The notes beneath the pieces are model-generated. The model saw only the letters and a program-made list of their open reading frames with translations. It was not told the DNA's origin and made no database searches. From contig NW_027152021.1 of the NCBI RefSeq assembly GCF_004359215.1, positions 101,944 to 165,943 of the forward strand: a stretch of 64,000 nt of DNA, read 5' to 3'. Every line of letters starts with the position of its first letter. Within the stretch, counting starts at the first letter, position 1. The position numbers and the translations under genes were made by a program. This stretch comes from Bremia lactucae. Lineage: Eukaryota; Oomycota; Peronosporomycetes; Peronosporales; Peronosporaceae. This document shows, piece by piece, positions 53,314 through 62,957 of the stretch.

Positions 53314-54021
53314 GTCAATTTTGGATGTCTTTAGTCGCTTAAGTAGTGCTAAGTTGTCTGTAATGAGGTAAGACTTTGGCTGCCAACCTTAACAGTGGTG
53401 TGGTCCACACCAGAGTCAATTACTGTCTTTATAAATATCGGAGGATTGATATTAATTTTCGTCATGCAGATAGTCAATATTTATTCGGTTAGGCAGTGGA
53501 TGCCGGAGCATTGGGTGAGACGCCTGCTGTTGTAGTTTATAATACTGACAAATTCAATGAGGCGCTAATTCAAAAATTGGTTTAAAGAAAGATTAGCACA
53601 AATCAGCACAAATTTGTGAAATCAGCAACCTCCCGAGCTGATTTTGCAAAATTTTGACACTCAAATTAGCTCTTTTTCGCTGCTCAAACTGCAACAAAAT
53701 TGAAAAATTGCTTGAAATTGACAACAGTGTTAAAGTGTAAGTTTGCCGCATCAGAAGTAGCTCAATTTCATTTCAGCTTGCGCGCACAACATTTTTCAGT
53801 AACATTCTCAAGCGTGATTGCCAAATAAATTCGTCGTTGTAGGCGGCGTAATGACAGGCTATCATCTCATCTTGCGGATGGAATACCTTTTTCTAAATAA
53901 CGAATCTTCACGTTTGCTTTAAATTATATTTCATGTCGAGTTTAAGGTTACAAATCGTGTTGCGTTTCTAAAGCTCAATTAATTTTTGTGGCGAACTTAA
54001 TCGAATACAAGGTGAGAGACG
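53314..54021. other. Intergenic upstream of GatC
   Basis: About 0.7 kb of AT-rich sequence between the element and the GatC start. Contains short repeats (AAATCAGCACAAATTTGTGA at 53605-53624) but no gene or element recognised. The GatC promoter should lie at its right end. Confidence 0.4.
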
Positions 54022-54627
54022 ATGTTTCACAGCGCATGTCGGCGTGTCCTTAAGGCTTCTTGTGCTCGTTGTCTTAGTTCATCGCGTGGTCCACTTCCTG
54101 AGGGCCTCTGTGAAATAACTCGTGTACCGCGCACACCGTCTTGGTCACTTAAGGAGATTCACCAAGATGGAGCGCATCCCAAGGCTGAGGATTATGTATT
54201 AACTGAAGAGAAGGTGCGCTACTGTGAGCTGCAGACATTATTACGATATTTTGATGCTGTCTGGTGATAGCTTCGTGAGCTAGCAGTCTTATGCCATCTG
54301 CATATTGATGATGACAAGCTGCCAGGGTTACTTGAAGACGTAGAGTCTATCATTCAATGCACTAAGACGATTCAGGCGATGACTTTCCATGAAAACATTG
54401 AAAATGTATACGCGAACAGCGACTTCGACCTCGGTGCGTACAGCTTCAAACGTCTTAATAGTGTTACGACTATAATAATCTTTAATTAATTGGCTTGTAC
54501 CGTAGGCATCGTGGCTCCTCTTCGAGATGACGTCGTCACAGAAGGTGATTGTGCGGAAAAGGTGCTGGCAAACGCCTCGGAAAGGACCGGCTACTACTTT
54601 AAGGTCCCCAAAGTGCTTCAAGACTAA
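54022..54627 (+). CDS. gatC: Mitochondrial glutamyl-tRNA(Gln) amidotransferase subunit C
   Basis: Small stabilising subunit of the GatCAB amidotransferase, which converts Glu-tRNA(Gln) to Gln-tRNA(Gln) in organelles. Three exons are inferred: 54022-54213, 54271-54433 and 54506-54627, with GT-AG introns of 57 and 72 bp, giving 158 residues. The N-terminus (MFHSACRRVLKASCARCLSS) is Arg/Ser-rich with no acidic residues, consistent with mitochondrial import. After splicing, LTEEKLRELAVLCHLHIDDD is the family's first helix. LLEDVESIIQCTKTIQAM is the second. The C-terminus has the hallmark LRDDVVTEGDCAEKVLANAS followed by GYYFKVPKVLQD, matching LREDxV...xNAP...YFxVPKV of GatC. Unspliced, two in-frame stops (TGA TAG at 54265-54270) would make it look broken; they lie at the end of intron 1. 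Confidence 0.9.
54214..54270 (+). other. 57-bp intron 1 of GatC
   Basis: GTGCGCTACT...GGTGATAG. Removes the tandem stops TGA TAG and joins TEEK to LREL, the expected GatC continuity. Confidence 0.85.
54434..54505 (+). other. 72-bp intron 2 of GatC
   Basis: GTGCGTACAG...TGTACCGTAG, with TTAATTAATTG upstream of the acceptor as a likely branch site. Removal joins SDFDL to GIVAPLRDD; the unspliced frame stops at 54489. Confidence 0.85.
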
Positions 54628-54740
54628 ATCGAATCGATCAAGAAGAGGCCGCCACGTTCACTAAGGGCTGCAGTACCTTGGAAAAGTCTGCGACCCACAT
54701 TTTTAGATGAAAAGTGCCGGCTACTACTTTAAGGCCTTGT
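54585..54740. repeat. Short direct repeat spanning the GatC 3' end
   Basis: CCGGCTACTACTTTAAGG occurs at 54587-54604, inside the last GatC exon (coding GYYFKVP), and again at 54716-54733, just beyond the stop codon. The second copy is out of any gene context, so a small segment of the exon end was duplicated downstream. Confidence 0.75.
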
Positions 54741-54923
54741 TCACTTATAGCAGCAGCACCCAAGAATTGCTTTTGAACTCTGTTAGATAGAGATAAAATA
54801 TCAATGGTATAAAACCTCATTTTCGAATCACTTTTTCGTACTCGGTTTTTGCAATAACGTCCAATTAAGTACTCTTCGTATTTAAGAAGCGCGAAGTCGC
54901 GTCAATTCGACTCGGCCGCGACC

Positions 54924-57900
54924 ATGGAGACCATGAAGGAGATCGCTGTTAATGTGAACGGAAAGGGTGCCATGCAAATGGTGACAACGCTTTATCCTAT
55001 GAAAGATGGCCAGGTGCCTGCAGGTCGCGATGTTGTCTTTACGACTGGCGAAGACGGTCTCCTGTACGTGACGGACTTGACTACCGAAAGCTCCGTTTAC
55101 GAATCCGAAGTATGCGAAGGCTTCGTACCCACCTTTGCCGTGACACCTGAACAGCGCCATATACTGATTGTCTCAGATGATGACAATACGGTGGCATCCT
55201 ATAGTTTCCCGCCAAATTGCCAACTGCATCAGCTATTGCGTCGCTCTACAGTATCAATCCGGCAAATCACATGTTCAAAAACGTTTGTCGTTATTGTCGA
55301 TGAAGAGCCCGTAGTACGAATTCTTATGCGTTGTAACACGGAGCAAGTAATTCTTGCAGAAGGGGCTACTGGAATTATCAAGAGCGTGGTGCTCGATCCA
55401 CAAGAAAAGTATCTCTGTGTCAGTAGTGAGGATACAACTGTCCGGATCTTTGCTTTGGATGCAGAGCATCAGCGTGCTACAGTCGCTAAGAGCTTTAAGA
55501 TCAAGCACAAAGACATTCGAAATGACGATGTGTTATTACATTGCGCTTGGCAGCCAGGCCTTACTGGCAAGTTGCTAGCCGTGCCAGTAGATCAGGGAAT
55601 TCTCGAGCTATTCGAACGAGACTCATGGATCTCCAAGGGGAGACTAATGCTGCCAATTGGCAAGAGTATTGCGTCGGATCTTGATATCGTGGACTTTTCA
55701 CCCAATGGACAGTACGTGGCAGCAATTACGTGTGCAAAGGAAGTTTTCATATGGGAGTTGAAGACGCAGCGTGTTTTAAGGTCTTTTCGAATCGACTACC
55801 CAGCCCTCGGACTCCAATTTGCCCCCCAAAACAATGCACTGGTACTTTATCATACTGGCGGCAAGCTAGCGTTTGTAAAAGAAGTCATTCCAGCTGGATA
55901 CACGCCACCGCAGCATCTTGTTGGCGAGTTCTCAGCTGCCATGCCATCAATTCAATCGAGTTCGAAAAAAGTGCAAGTGTCTTCGTATGTAGAAGACGAA
56001 GCCGTCGAGAATCGAAAGCACGAAAAAAACAACGACGAGTTTGATGATTTTGATGATGAAAATGAGGCTCGAGTCGAGGCTATTAAAGCCAGTTTTGGCT
56101 TTGGCACTGCTGCAAAAGACCTTCAGAATCCGGACGAAAGCATAACATTGCTTACTACAAAAGACACGACGTCCAATCAATCGTTCAATGCTCTGTCTCG
56201 CACTATTATGGAACCATTTCAGCCTGGGAGCGCTCTTAACAATAGTGGCAACAGTGCTCCTTCTTTATTGGCGTGGACACTCGAGGGCGAAATTGAAGTG
56301 CTTCGTGGCGCCAGCATGAGTGAAAACCTCGTTAAAGTCGAATTTCTAGACAAATCTCGTCGTGGCTTTAAGTTTAATGACAATTACATGTTTTCCATGG
56401 CGTGTTTGGGGCAGTATGGAGCCCTCTTTGCTGTCGCACGACGTGTTCGAGAGGAGTGGGAAGATCTCGAGACAGGCTCGAGTGAAAGTGACGTGATTAG
56501 CAGTCATGTCTTTTATCGTCCGTTCGACTCGTGGGCTAGCAATAGCTCATGGCACAAGACATTACCAGAAGGTGAAGATGCCGAGTGTGTCGCTGCCGGT
56601 CGGGACTTTTGTGCCGTAGCGACATCCCTCCATACGCTTCGAATTTACACGAGTAGTGGCATGGACTATACCATGTGGCGTCTCCCTGGTCGCGTCGTCA
56701 CTATGACGGCCAAGGAATCGCTTTTAGCTGTCGTGTATCAAGGACTCGATGGAGAAATGCTGTACCAACTCGTTCGTATTCAAATCGATTCCTCTCGGCA
56801 GCGGGTGGTGGTAATTTCGAAAGGTACGGTACCAATGACACCTCCACCTCGGGACGTTTTTGCGTCGCAACACGAGAGTAACTTGATACGACAGGATGCA
56901 AAGAATTGGGCAAAGCTCACATGGCTTGGATTTGATGATCGCGAGATTTTATACGCCGTTGACTCGTTTGCATGTCTCCAGGCAATTTCGTCCAGCACGG
57001 GTTGGAATTGGTTTCCGATTGGTTGTGTCGGCAACGCCTTGCAGAAGAAACCCGAGGACCGACATGGTATCTTTACATTGGGCCTTGTCAATGATTCGTT
57101 ATTGTACTTCCCGCTGGAAAAAGGGGCTAATTGTCCTAAGCTTCGCGGCTCTCACCGTCCTGTGCCAAGTACGTTCCCTTTTCGAACGGCGAGTTTTCCA
57201 AAGACATTGAAAGAGACGAAAGAAGCTGGTAATGGCCACATGTGGCAGCATGTGCGGCTTTGTGGCTTGGAATCCATTGCAAATGAATTGAATATAGACA
57301 GTATTTCCAATGAAATTGTCAATGAACAAGCCGAGATGGATAAAGCATTAATTTTAATGATGAAGACAGCGTGTACGAACGATGAACCCGCGCGTGTGCT
57401 TGATTTGGCCAAATGCCTTCATCTTGAAAAGTCGCACCAAATTGCGCAAAAACTTGCTATTCATTTTTCATTGCGTCAATTGCAGTCGCAGCTTTATGAT
57501 TTGTACCGTGTGAAATTTGAAAACCCTCGAAAGGAGAAGGAAACGTCACTTTTGTCGTCTCCGCCGCGACGGCCACTGCGTTTCGATGGCCGAAAGCGAG
57601 AAGAGTCGGATCAGCGCGAGATGGAACCTCTTTGTCGCTCACGCAGTAGTTTATCACGACCTTTGTCAGCACAGCCTCGAGACGAAATACAAGCCATAGA
57701 TGATGTGTCGATTCCTGTAGAAACTGCGCCGGGTATCGTTAACAAAGACGTGAATGTCAGTGATGATAGTGCGAAACGATCAGTGGCGCCGGCAAATCCT
57801 TTTTTAAAAAAAGCTGGCAGCGTTTCGGTGTCACCGTCTGGTAAAGGGACGGGTCTGCAGAGGTTAGCCAAGTTTGCGTCTCCGCCTCCGGTCAAGAAAC

Positions 57901-57926
57901 CGCGTCGGTCGACGTGGAAAAAGTAA
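54924..57926 (+). CDS. WDHD1/Ctf4 (AND-1) replisome protein
   Basis: Replication-fork hub that links the CMG helicase to DNA polymerase alpha. Single exon, 1,000 residues. An N-terminal WD40 propeller covers about residues 30-320 (DVVFTTGEDGLLYVTDL, EKYLCVSSEDTTVRIFAL, SPNGQYVAAITCAKEVFIWE). An acidic linker (DEFDDFDDENEARVEAIKAS) follows at about 375-395. The second, SepB-type propeller typical of Ctf4 lies at about 400-760 (FDSWASNSSWHKTLPEGEDA, IYTSSGMDYTMWRLPGRVVT, STGWNWFPIGCVG). The helical bundle follows (NEQAEMDKALILMMKTACTN, ARVLDLAKCLHLEKSHQIAQ, KLAIHFSLRQLQSQLYDLYR), the part that docks client peptides in yeast. The tail is disordered and basic, with ANPFLKKAGS, a possible partner-binding motif, and no HMG box is evident. 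Start at METMKEIAVN; the next Met at residue 4 is equally possible. Confidence 0.93.
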   Translation: METMKEIAVNVNGKGAMQMVTTLYPMKDGQVPAGRDVVFTTGEDGLLYVTDLTTESSVYESEVCEGFVPTFAVTPEQRHILIVSDDDNTVASYSFPPNCQLHQLLRRSTVSIRQITCSKTFVVIVDEEPVVRILMRCNTEQVILAEGATGIIKSVVLDPQEKYLCVSSEDTTVRIFALDAEHQRATVAKSFKIKHKDIRNDDVLLHCAWQPGLTGKLLAVPVDQGILELFERDSWISKGRLMLPIGKSIASDLDIVDFSPNGQYVAAITCAKEVFIWELKTQRVLRSFRIDYPALGLQFAPQNNALVLYHTGGKLAFVKEVIPAGYTPPQHLVGEFSAAMPSIQSSSKKVQVSSYVEDEAVENRKHEKNNDEFDDFDDENEARVEAIKASFGFGTAAKDLQNPDESITLLTTKDTTSNQSFNALSRTIMEPFQPGSALNNSGNSAPSLLAWTLEGEIEVLRGASMSENLVKVEFLDKSRRGFKFNDNYMFSMACLGQYGALFAVARRVREEWEDLETGSSESDVISSHVFYRPFDSWASNSSWHKTLPEGEDAECVAAGRDFCAVATSLHTLRIYTSSGMDYTMWRLPGRVVTMTAKESLLAVVYQGLDGEMLYQLVRIQIDSSRQRVVVISKGTVPMTPPPRDVFASQHESNLIRQDAKNWAKLTWLGFDDREILYAVDSFACLQAISSSTGWNWFPIGCVGNALQKKPEDRHGIFTLGLVNDSLLYFPLEKGANCPKLRGSHRPVPSTFPFRTASFPKTLKETKEAGNGHMWQHVRLCGLESIANELNIDSISNEIVNEQAEMDKALILMMKTACTNDEPARVLDLAKCLHLEKSHQIAQKLAIHFSLRQLQSQLYDLYRVKFENPRKEKETSLLSSPPRRPLRFDGRKREESDQREMEPLCRSRSSLSRPLSAQPRDEIQAIDDVSIPVETAPGIVNKDVNVSDDSAKRSVAPANPFLKKAGSVSVSPSGKGTGLQRLAKFASPPPVKKPRRSTWKK

Positions 57927-59088
57927 GGATGAACAAACCATAAACGACCGTTGAAGCTAAGTAATGTATTTTGTCTAAGGTTTTCTTAACTTGAAAAATG
58001 TAATTTCGGGGTTACTACCTTAAGTGTTAATTTTGGAATATTTTATGAATTCATCCGAAATTTGAGTCGGATAATGGACCATCAACATTTAAGATTTTTT
58101 TCTTTAGCGTTTCAACGGCAATATGAGTTGTAGGTTACGCGTATAATTGAATTAGATTATCGAGATTATGGTCATTTTTCCTTGTGATATCATCAGGTGG
58201 TGTTGGCAATTGATTTAGCTCTGCTCAAACGAAGAAATTTTGCCAGCGCATCGAGTAGCTTGATTTGCAAAGCATCCTCTATGGCTTATTTGAATAATTA
58301 CATAAGCGCATTGCCCACTCAACTCAATTACACTGTTCAAGGAGCTCACATGATTCACGCAGGGCCCAAAGTTTCTACTGATCTAGACAGGAAAGTGACC
58401 AAAGACGAAGATAACGGCTTGCGACCTTCTGACTGCTTCATATCGCACAAGAAAAATTTCGCCCAACGGTGAGGAAGCCATCAATCTCGACGGCGTGTCT
58501 TCTGACGATTCCTGTCTCCGGTTCCATTAAACTTGAAGCCCTTTTAATGATGGGCACAAATTAGCAAAGTCATCAAGTTGTTTAATTGAAGTTAAAAGAT
58601 TTGTGCTAATAAATTGACAGAAAAGTATTACGAAGAAAGATCGATTTGTAAGAACGATTTTCAGAATATTATTGCTAAGCCATGTATGTAAAAGCTGTGC
58701 TATCTTTCCAGTCGGATTGCGTGGTTTCAGCTGTATTTCGAATACTGCTGGACATTCCTAAGCTCCTGTTTTATTAATACATTGCATGCAAACAACTAGG
58801 GAGGAAAGTATTCATTGAACCATAGGTTTCATATCAATTGGAACACTCCGGAATCCACTTATAGATGGTTGATCATAGACAGTGCTCACAAAATTGGTGT
58901 CGGAAATTCGGTACGACTATTCGTGGTAAATTCCGACTTTACGAAGTAAGACACAATCACTTCATCTCATTGGCTGGAATATAGCCGCACGGCTTGACTG
59001 ATTAATGTAACACTGCAAGAGGGTGGAAGTCAGATTGTGTACAGAACGTTCTCAGCCGCCGCCAAAGCAACGGATTCCTTCTTAAAAG
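57927..59088. other. Intergenic between WDHD1 and the LRR gene
   Basis: About 1.2 kb, AT-rich. A 91-codon open frame at 58197-58472 has no recognised motif, signal peptide or homologous domain and is not called as a gene. No element sequence recognised. Confidence 0.5.
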
Positions 59089-60825
59089 GTGCATTTGCGC
59101 AAGATGTTTCGTAATCACGTAGGAATCGTTACGCATCTGATACAGCCGTGCAGCCATAAGGCAATTGCAAGGTGGCAACCTCTCTACCTGAATATATTCA
59201 TACCGGTACTGTGGTCAGAACTTTACGAGTGCAAACCGATTGAAAAAGAAGCGTTTGGCTGCTACCTCTCTCCATCCGTCTTGTCCCAAAAAGACGAAAA
59301 GATTTTTCTTTTCAAACTAGTCCGTCTTTCAGAAAAAGTCACGTGGTCGTTTCGTTACCATTTTGCAAAGTGTCGGCTTCTGCGTACCCCCAACAAAAAA
59401 CGGCGCAAAAAATTCCCGATGATTCCTGCTGTTGCGACAATTGGTACCGCCTCGGATTGGCACGACCCGACCGATGTTCAGGTCCGTAAGATCATGATGG
59501 CACGACTGCGTAGCCACCCGGCGCTGGCACAGCACCATCCAATTCTGCAGACACGCGAGGCCACTGGCTCCAGTCCGTCTTTGCTGCAGCGACTGGAATG
59601 GATGTTGTACCACTCAGCTGGCTCTCTAAGCGAATATTTGCACCAACCGTCGCTCGAGCGCCGCGTGCAGGGGCTCGTAACTCACTACAAACGCAAACGA
59701 TCCGAGAGAGAACCGTGTGACGGATTAAATGGAACAATGCGAGCCTGCGCAAAGCGACAGAGACCGCGATTAATTGTGACAGAGGACGAGGGGGATGTTC
59801 AGAGCCCAGATGCGAGAGATAGTGTCCTGGGCAGCAATTTAGACCTGCTGCACCAAGTTTGCACGTTTTTAAATGGTCTGGACTTGGTGCGCTTTCGTGG
59901 CATCAACAAATTCCTTTATCTCCACGCACCAACTTTTGTGCAATCGCTCCATATTGACGCAGGCTCGTCACGTAACGCAGCGACTCGTTCCTCGAAGGAC
60001 GCATTGCATGGATTAAGCACGTTCCTGATAGAATGCAAGAATATCACAAGCCTTCGAATTTCCAACTCGGTAAATGAAGGCCACGTGAAAGCAGGAGTTG
60101 TTTTTCCGCGAGCATTAACAGCATCAAAGATGACGTGTGCAGCCTTGGCTTCCTTTGGCTACCAAGCAGTTCGTGAAGTTGCGCATGCGCTAAAAGCTGG
60201 AGCGTGTCCATACTTAGAAAGACTGGAGCTCGTCGCACCGTTTGACTTTGCGACGGAGAGTGACGCAGTTTTCCTCTTGCTGCATTCCTTGACTGACTCT
60301 ACGATTAAAAATCGAAAAGCGCTGCGGCATTTGGTACTTGAATCGACTTTTCTTGGCGATTCTGGAATAAAGCAGCTTGCTGAGGTGTTTGAAAATCATG
60401 ATTCCTACTATGAACGCCTTCAGACGCTGATTGTTCGGAATAATTTCATGGGCGAATCGGGATGTCGAGCGCTGCTTGAATCTATTGAATGGTTTAGTGA
60501 GCTGGAGGTATTGGATTTAAGCCGGAATATATTAAGCAATACCGACGCTTTTGCACTCGCGGATTTAATTGACGATCCTGTCACGGATTTGAGCTTGTGG
60601 GACGGTCTAAATGGAAATTCGAAAGCTTTGACAGCTGAGAAAGAGCCTTTTAATGTGTTTGGACTCGCGGGATTGCGTCGTTTAGAGTTAAGGGAAAATT
60701 TTATCACGTACGACGGCTTTCATGCCATTACGGTAGCTTTGTGCGCACGGGATGGCTTTTTGGCTGCTCTGGATGACGCTGCCGAAATGTGCATTGAAGA
60801 GGCAGAAGAGATGGAAGAGCACTAG
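59089..60825 (+). CDS. KIX-like, F-box-like, leucine-rich-repeat protein
   Basis: 578 residues, single exon as read. Three modules can be seen. Residues 132-203 (RKIMMARLRSHPALAQHHPI, then LLQRLEWMLYHSAGSLSEYL and LERRVQGLVTHYKRKR) have the helix pattern and LExxLYxxAxSxxEY signature of KIX domains of transcriptional co-activators. Residues 251-290 (LDLLHQVCTFLNGLDLVRFR, GINKFLYLHAPTFVQSLHID) look like an F-box-like degenerate motif. Residues 300-560 carry ribonuclease-inhibitor-type leucine-rich repeats (ALRHLVLESTFLGDSGIKQL, LQTLIVRNNFMGESGCRALL, LEVLDLSRNILSNTDAFALA, LRRLELRENFITYDGFHAIT). A Lys/Arg cluster at 102-108 and another near 200 could act in nuclear import. The first 110 residues look like translated leader; Met111 at 59419 is the more likely start. 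Function unknown; a nuclear regulator or ubiquitin-ligase adaptor is possible. Confidence 0.75.
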   Translation: MHLRKMFRNHVGIVTHLIQPCSHKAIARWQPLYLNIFIPVLWSELYECKPIEKEAFGCYLSPSVLSQKDEKIFLFKLVRLSEKVTWSFRYHFAKCRLLRTPNKKRRKKFPMIPAVATIGTASDWHDPTDVQVRKIMMARLRSHPALAQHHPILQTREATGSSPSLLQRLEWMLYHSAGSLSEYLHQPSLERRVQGLVTHYKRKRSEREPCDGLNGTMRACAKRQRPRLIVTEDEGDVQSPDARDSVLGSNLDLLHQVCTFLNGLDLVRFRGINKFLYLHAPTFVQSLHIDAGSSRNAATRSSKDALHGLSTFLIECKNITSLRISNSVNEGHVKAGVVFPRALTASKMTCAALASFGYQAVREVAHALKAGACPYLERLELVAPFDFATESDAVFLLLHSLTDSTIKNRKALRHLVLESTFLGDSGIKQLAEVFENHDSYYERLQTLIVRNNFMGESGCRALLESIEWFSELEVLDLSRNILSNTDAFALADLIDDPVTDLSLWDGLNGNSKALTAEKEPFNVFGLAGLRRLELRENFITYDGFHAITVALCARDGFLAALDDAAEMCIEEAEEMEEH

Positions 60826-62348
60826 ATGTTGATATTTATAAAATCGAAAGTAGCGATAATTTGATTTTTTTTGGAAATGCACAAAAAAATTTTTGAATTA
60901 GAATTTATTTAGACTGAAGCAAGTTTGATATTTTCTTTTATCTTTACAATTACATGCAGCGACCGCGAGTTCTACCAATTACTTCATTGAATTCGCGCAA
61001 AATATGTACATTCATCTTTGATGCAACATTTACGACCTTGCCAATGAAGCAAAATCAGCAGCATTTAATCGCAAACATAAGTCAGAATTTTTTTTTTAAT
61101 TTATTACAACTCGATGTCAATTATGCCAGCTTGGATTCTGTGACAGTTATTTTGACTCCTGTAGACGAGATCGACAGGGGTGACAGGTGGGGAAGTTGTA
61201 ACTTATTACAAAGCAAAATTATTAATATTACTCCAATATTCTAAGCGAGTGAATTTGTGGTGGAGCAGATGTTATTAAAAATGATAAACCAGATCAACTT
61301 TAAGGAATTGTGGTAGAAATTGCGGCGTTAAAGGCCCAGACGCGATACGAAAGGAGCATACAGAAGATGCACAAATATGTCGTATGCTTATGATTTTCTC
61401 AAACTTACGCGAACAATGAAGTGATTTGACGTCAAGAAGGCCAGAGCGGTCACTTGTAAATATGGAAGAGCAAAAATGTCGACAAAAAATCGCTTCGACA
61501 TAGCGGCAAGTATCTAAAAGTGGACAAATACTCTCTTGCAGCAGTTTTCTTACGTCGACAAAGCGCCATTGACAGGGAAACTAGGCCAAATGAAAGCCGA
61601 GTATCAAGCATATATTATCGGAAGGAAGATTTTTCTCTGAAAAAGATAGGACTGGCTCGTTGTCGTCAATTCGCCGATTTATTATTGAATATGGCGAAAC
61701 GTTTTGATAAACACCTTTAGGCTATATGCGACGATTTATTGCGGTACTAGCAGCAAAAGCGTGATATTATATGACGAAAGGTATTCATGCAAAAAAAGTT
61801 CCACTCAATGCTGTCGCACGTTTAATCATAAACTCGAAATAAATGAACGGAAGAAAATCGTAAGGCTGACCGTATTGCGATTGTCGCAATACGATCTTCG
61901 CCTGGTTTCTCTTCTCTTGAGCAGGTACATCGTCGACGGCAATCATCAACTTTATACTTAATTAAAAAGGTGGCATGAGCGTAAATTCTAATGCAATTTA
62001 GAGTTACAGAGAGTGCATATACAATACAGATGTGGCACACGTGTTCGGTGCTAGCTGGAAAAATCCCTTACTACTGCCTGCTATACTTGTCTTTGAGCCA
62101 AAGTATTTAGTGGCGATAAAAAGTCAAGATGGGAGGATAGGCGACATTATGTCCTAAATGTACCGAGCTTGCTAAATTTTGACAGATTTAATAACAAAAT
62201 CTGGCGGGGGTATCATGGAACAAGATCAAGTGTGTTGAGTTACGACATCTTTAATCGAAACAGAAGCGTCAACGCCAGATCTATAGAGCTGGAAAGCTAT
62301 TTGAGCGCAGCAAACTGACCCACTTTTTTACAGTCACGGCAACTAATT
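60826..62348. other. Intergenic between LRR gene and Gy-A copy 3
   Basis: About 1.5 kb, AT-rich, with short open frames only (60954-61244, 61520-61720) that carry no recognised motif. A perfect 10-bp hairpin with a 3-nt loop (CGTATTGCGA ttg TCGCAATACG) lies at 61871-61893. No element fragment recognised until the LTR. Confidence 0.5.
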
Positions 62349-62901
62349 TGTAACGGGCTAGAGTTGCCCTAATGTTACACAGTCCCCATTAAGTACATTT
62401 GGTACTTTAGGGGATGGTCAATTACTAAATAATAGTAATTAGACCCAACACTCGGGTGTGGTGCACATTTGTGACCAACCCTTGGGGATGTGATGCACAT
62501 GGGTGCATTCACATTAGGAGGGATGACGCCCAGCGTCATCCATGATGACGGCTAGCGTCATCAGTTACGCGAGGTATCTATAAAGATACGCTCGCAATAC
62601 ATATTAAATGATATCTATAGAGATATCATTTTAATTGGTAAAAATAGGTATTTGTATTTAATTCTATTAAATATAAATCAGTCTGAAATTTACTACCTAC
62701 TTGGTAAGTGCGCACGAGGAGACGGATTACCGCTCCCGTGACGTCACTTCACCAGAGTTCTTAGTGTGTTGGGTGAGGTCGCTTGCGCGCCCACCACAAC
62801 TACCTCACTGCACGCAAGAGAAGCAGGTGCAAACCGCTTCCTCGCTGTGCTAGGGTGTGTGCTAAGTAGAGCGTGGCCGCATTACGACGTGCCCGCCTAC
62901 A
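62349..62901 (+). repeat. Gy-A 5' LTR (copy 3), complete
   Basis: 553 bp, TGTAACGGGC at the start and GTGCCCGCCTACA at the end. Internal order matches the other Gy-A LTRs. Perfect terminal TG...CA. Followed by CTTGGTAGCACTTGAAAT. The best reference for the family. Confidence 0.88.
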
Positions 62902-62919
62902 CTTGGTAGCACTTGAAAT
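62902..62919 (+). other. Gy-A primer-binding site
   Basis: CTTGGTAGCACTTGAAAT immediately after the LTR. Its core TGGTAGCACTT, shared with Gy-B, is complementary to a tRNA 3' end reading AAGTGCTA-CCA. Which tRNA this is cannot be told from the window. Confidence 0.65.
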
Positions 62920-62957
62920 CCTTCCCACGACCCGCATCTCTGCGTGTGTACGTGAGG

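Noticed and set aside
54265..54270. Tandem stop codons TGA TAG in GatC, suggesting a pseudogene
   Set aside because: They lie at the 3' end of a GT-AG intron; removal restores continuous GatC sequence in frame.
58197..58472. 91-codon frame as a possible secreted effector
   Set aside because: No convincing signal peptide and no RxLR or LFLAK-type motif; none of the other small frames in the window shows them either.
61871..61893. Perfect 10-bp hairpin as a terminator or RNA element
   Set aside because: Isolated, no T-run and no adjacent gene; one such hairpin in 64 kb is not remarkable.
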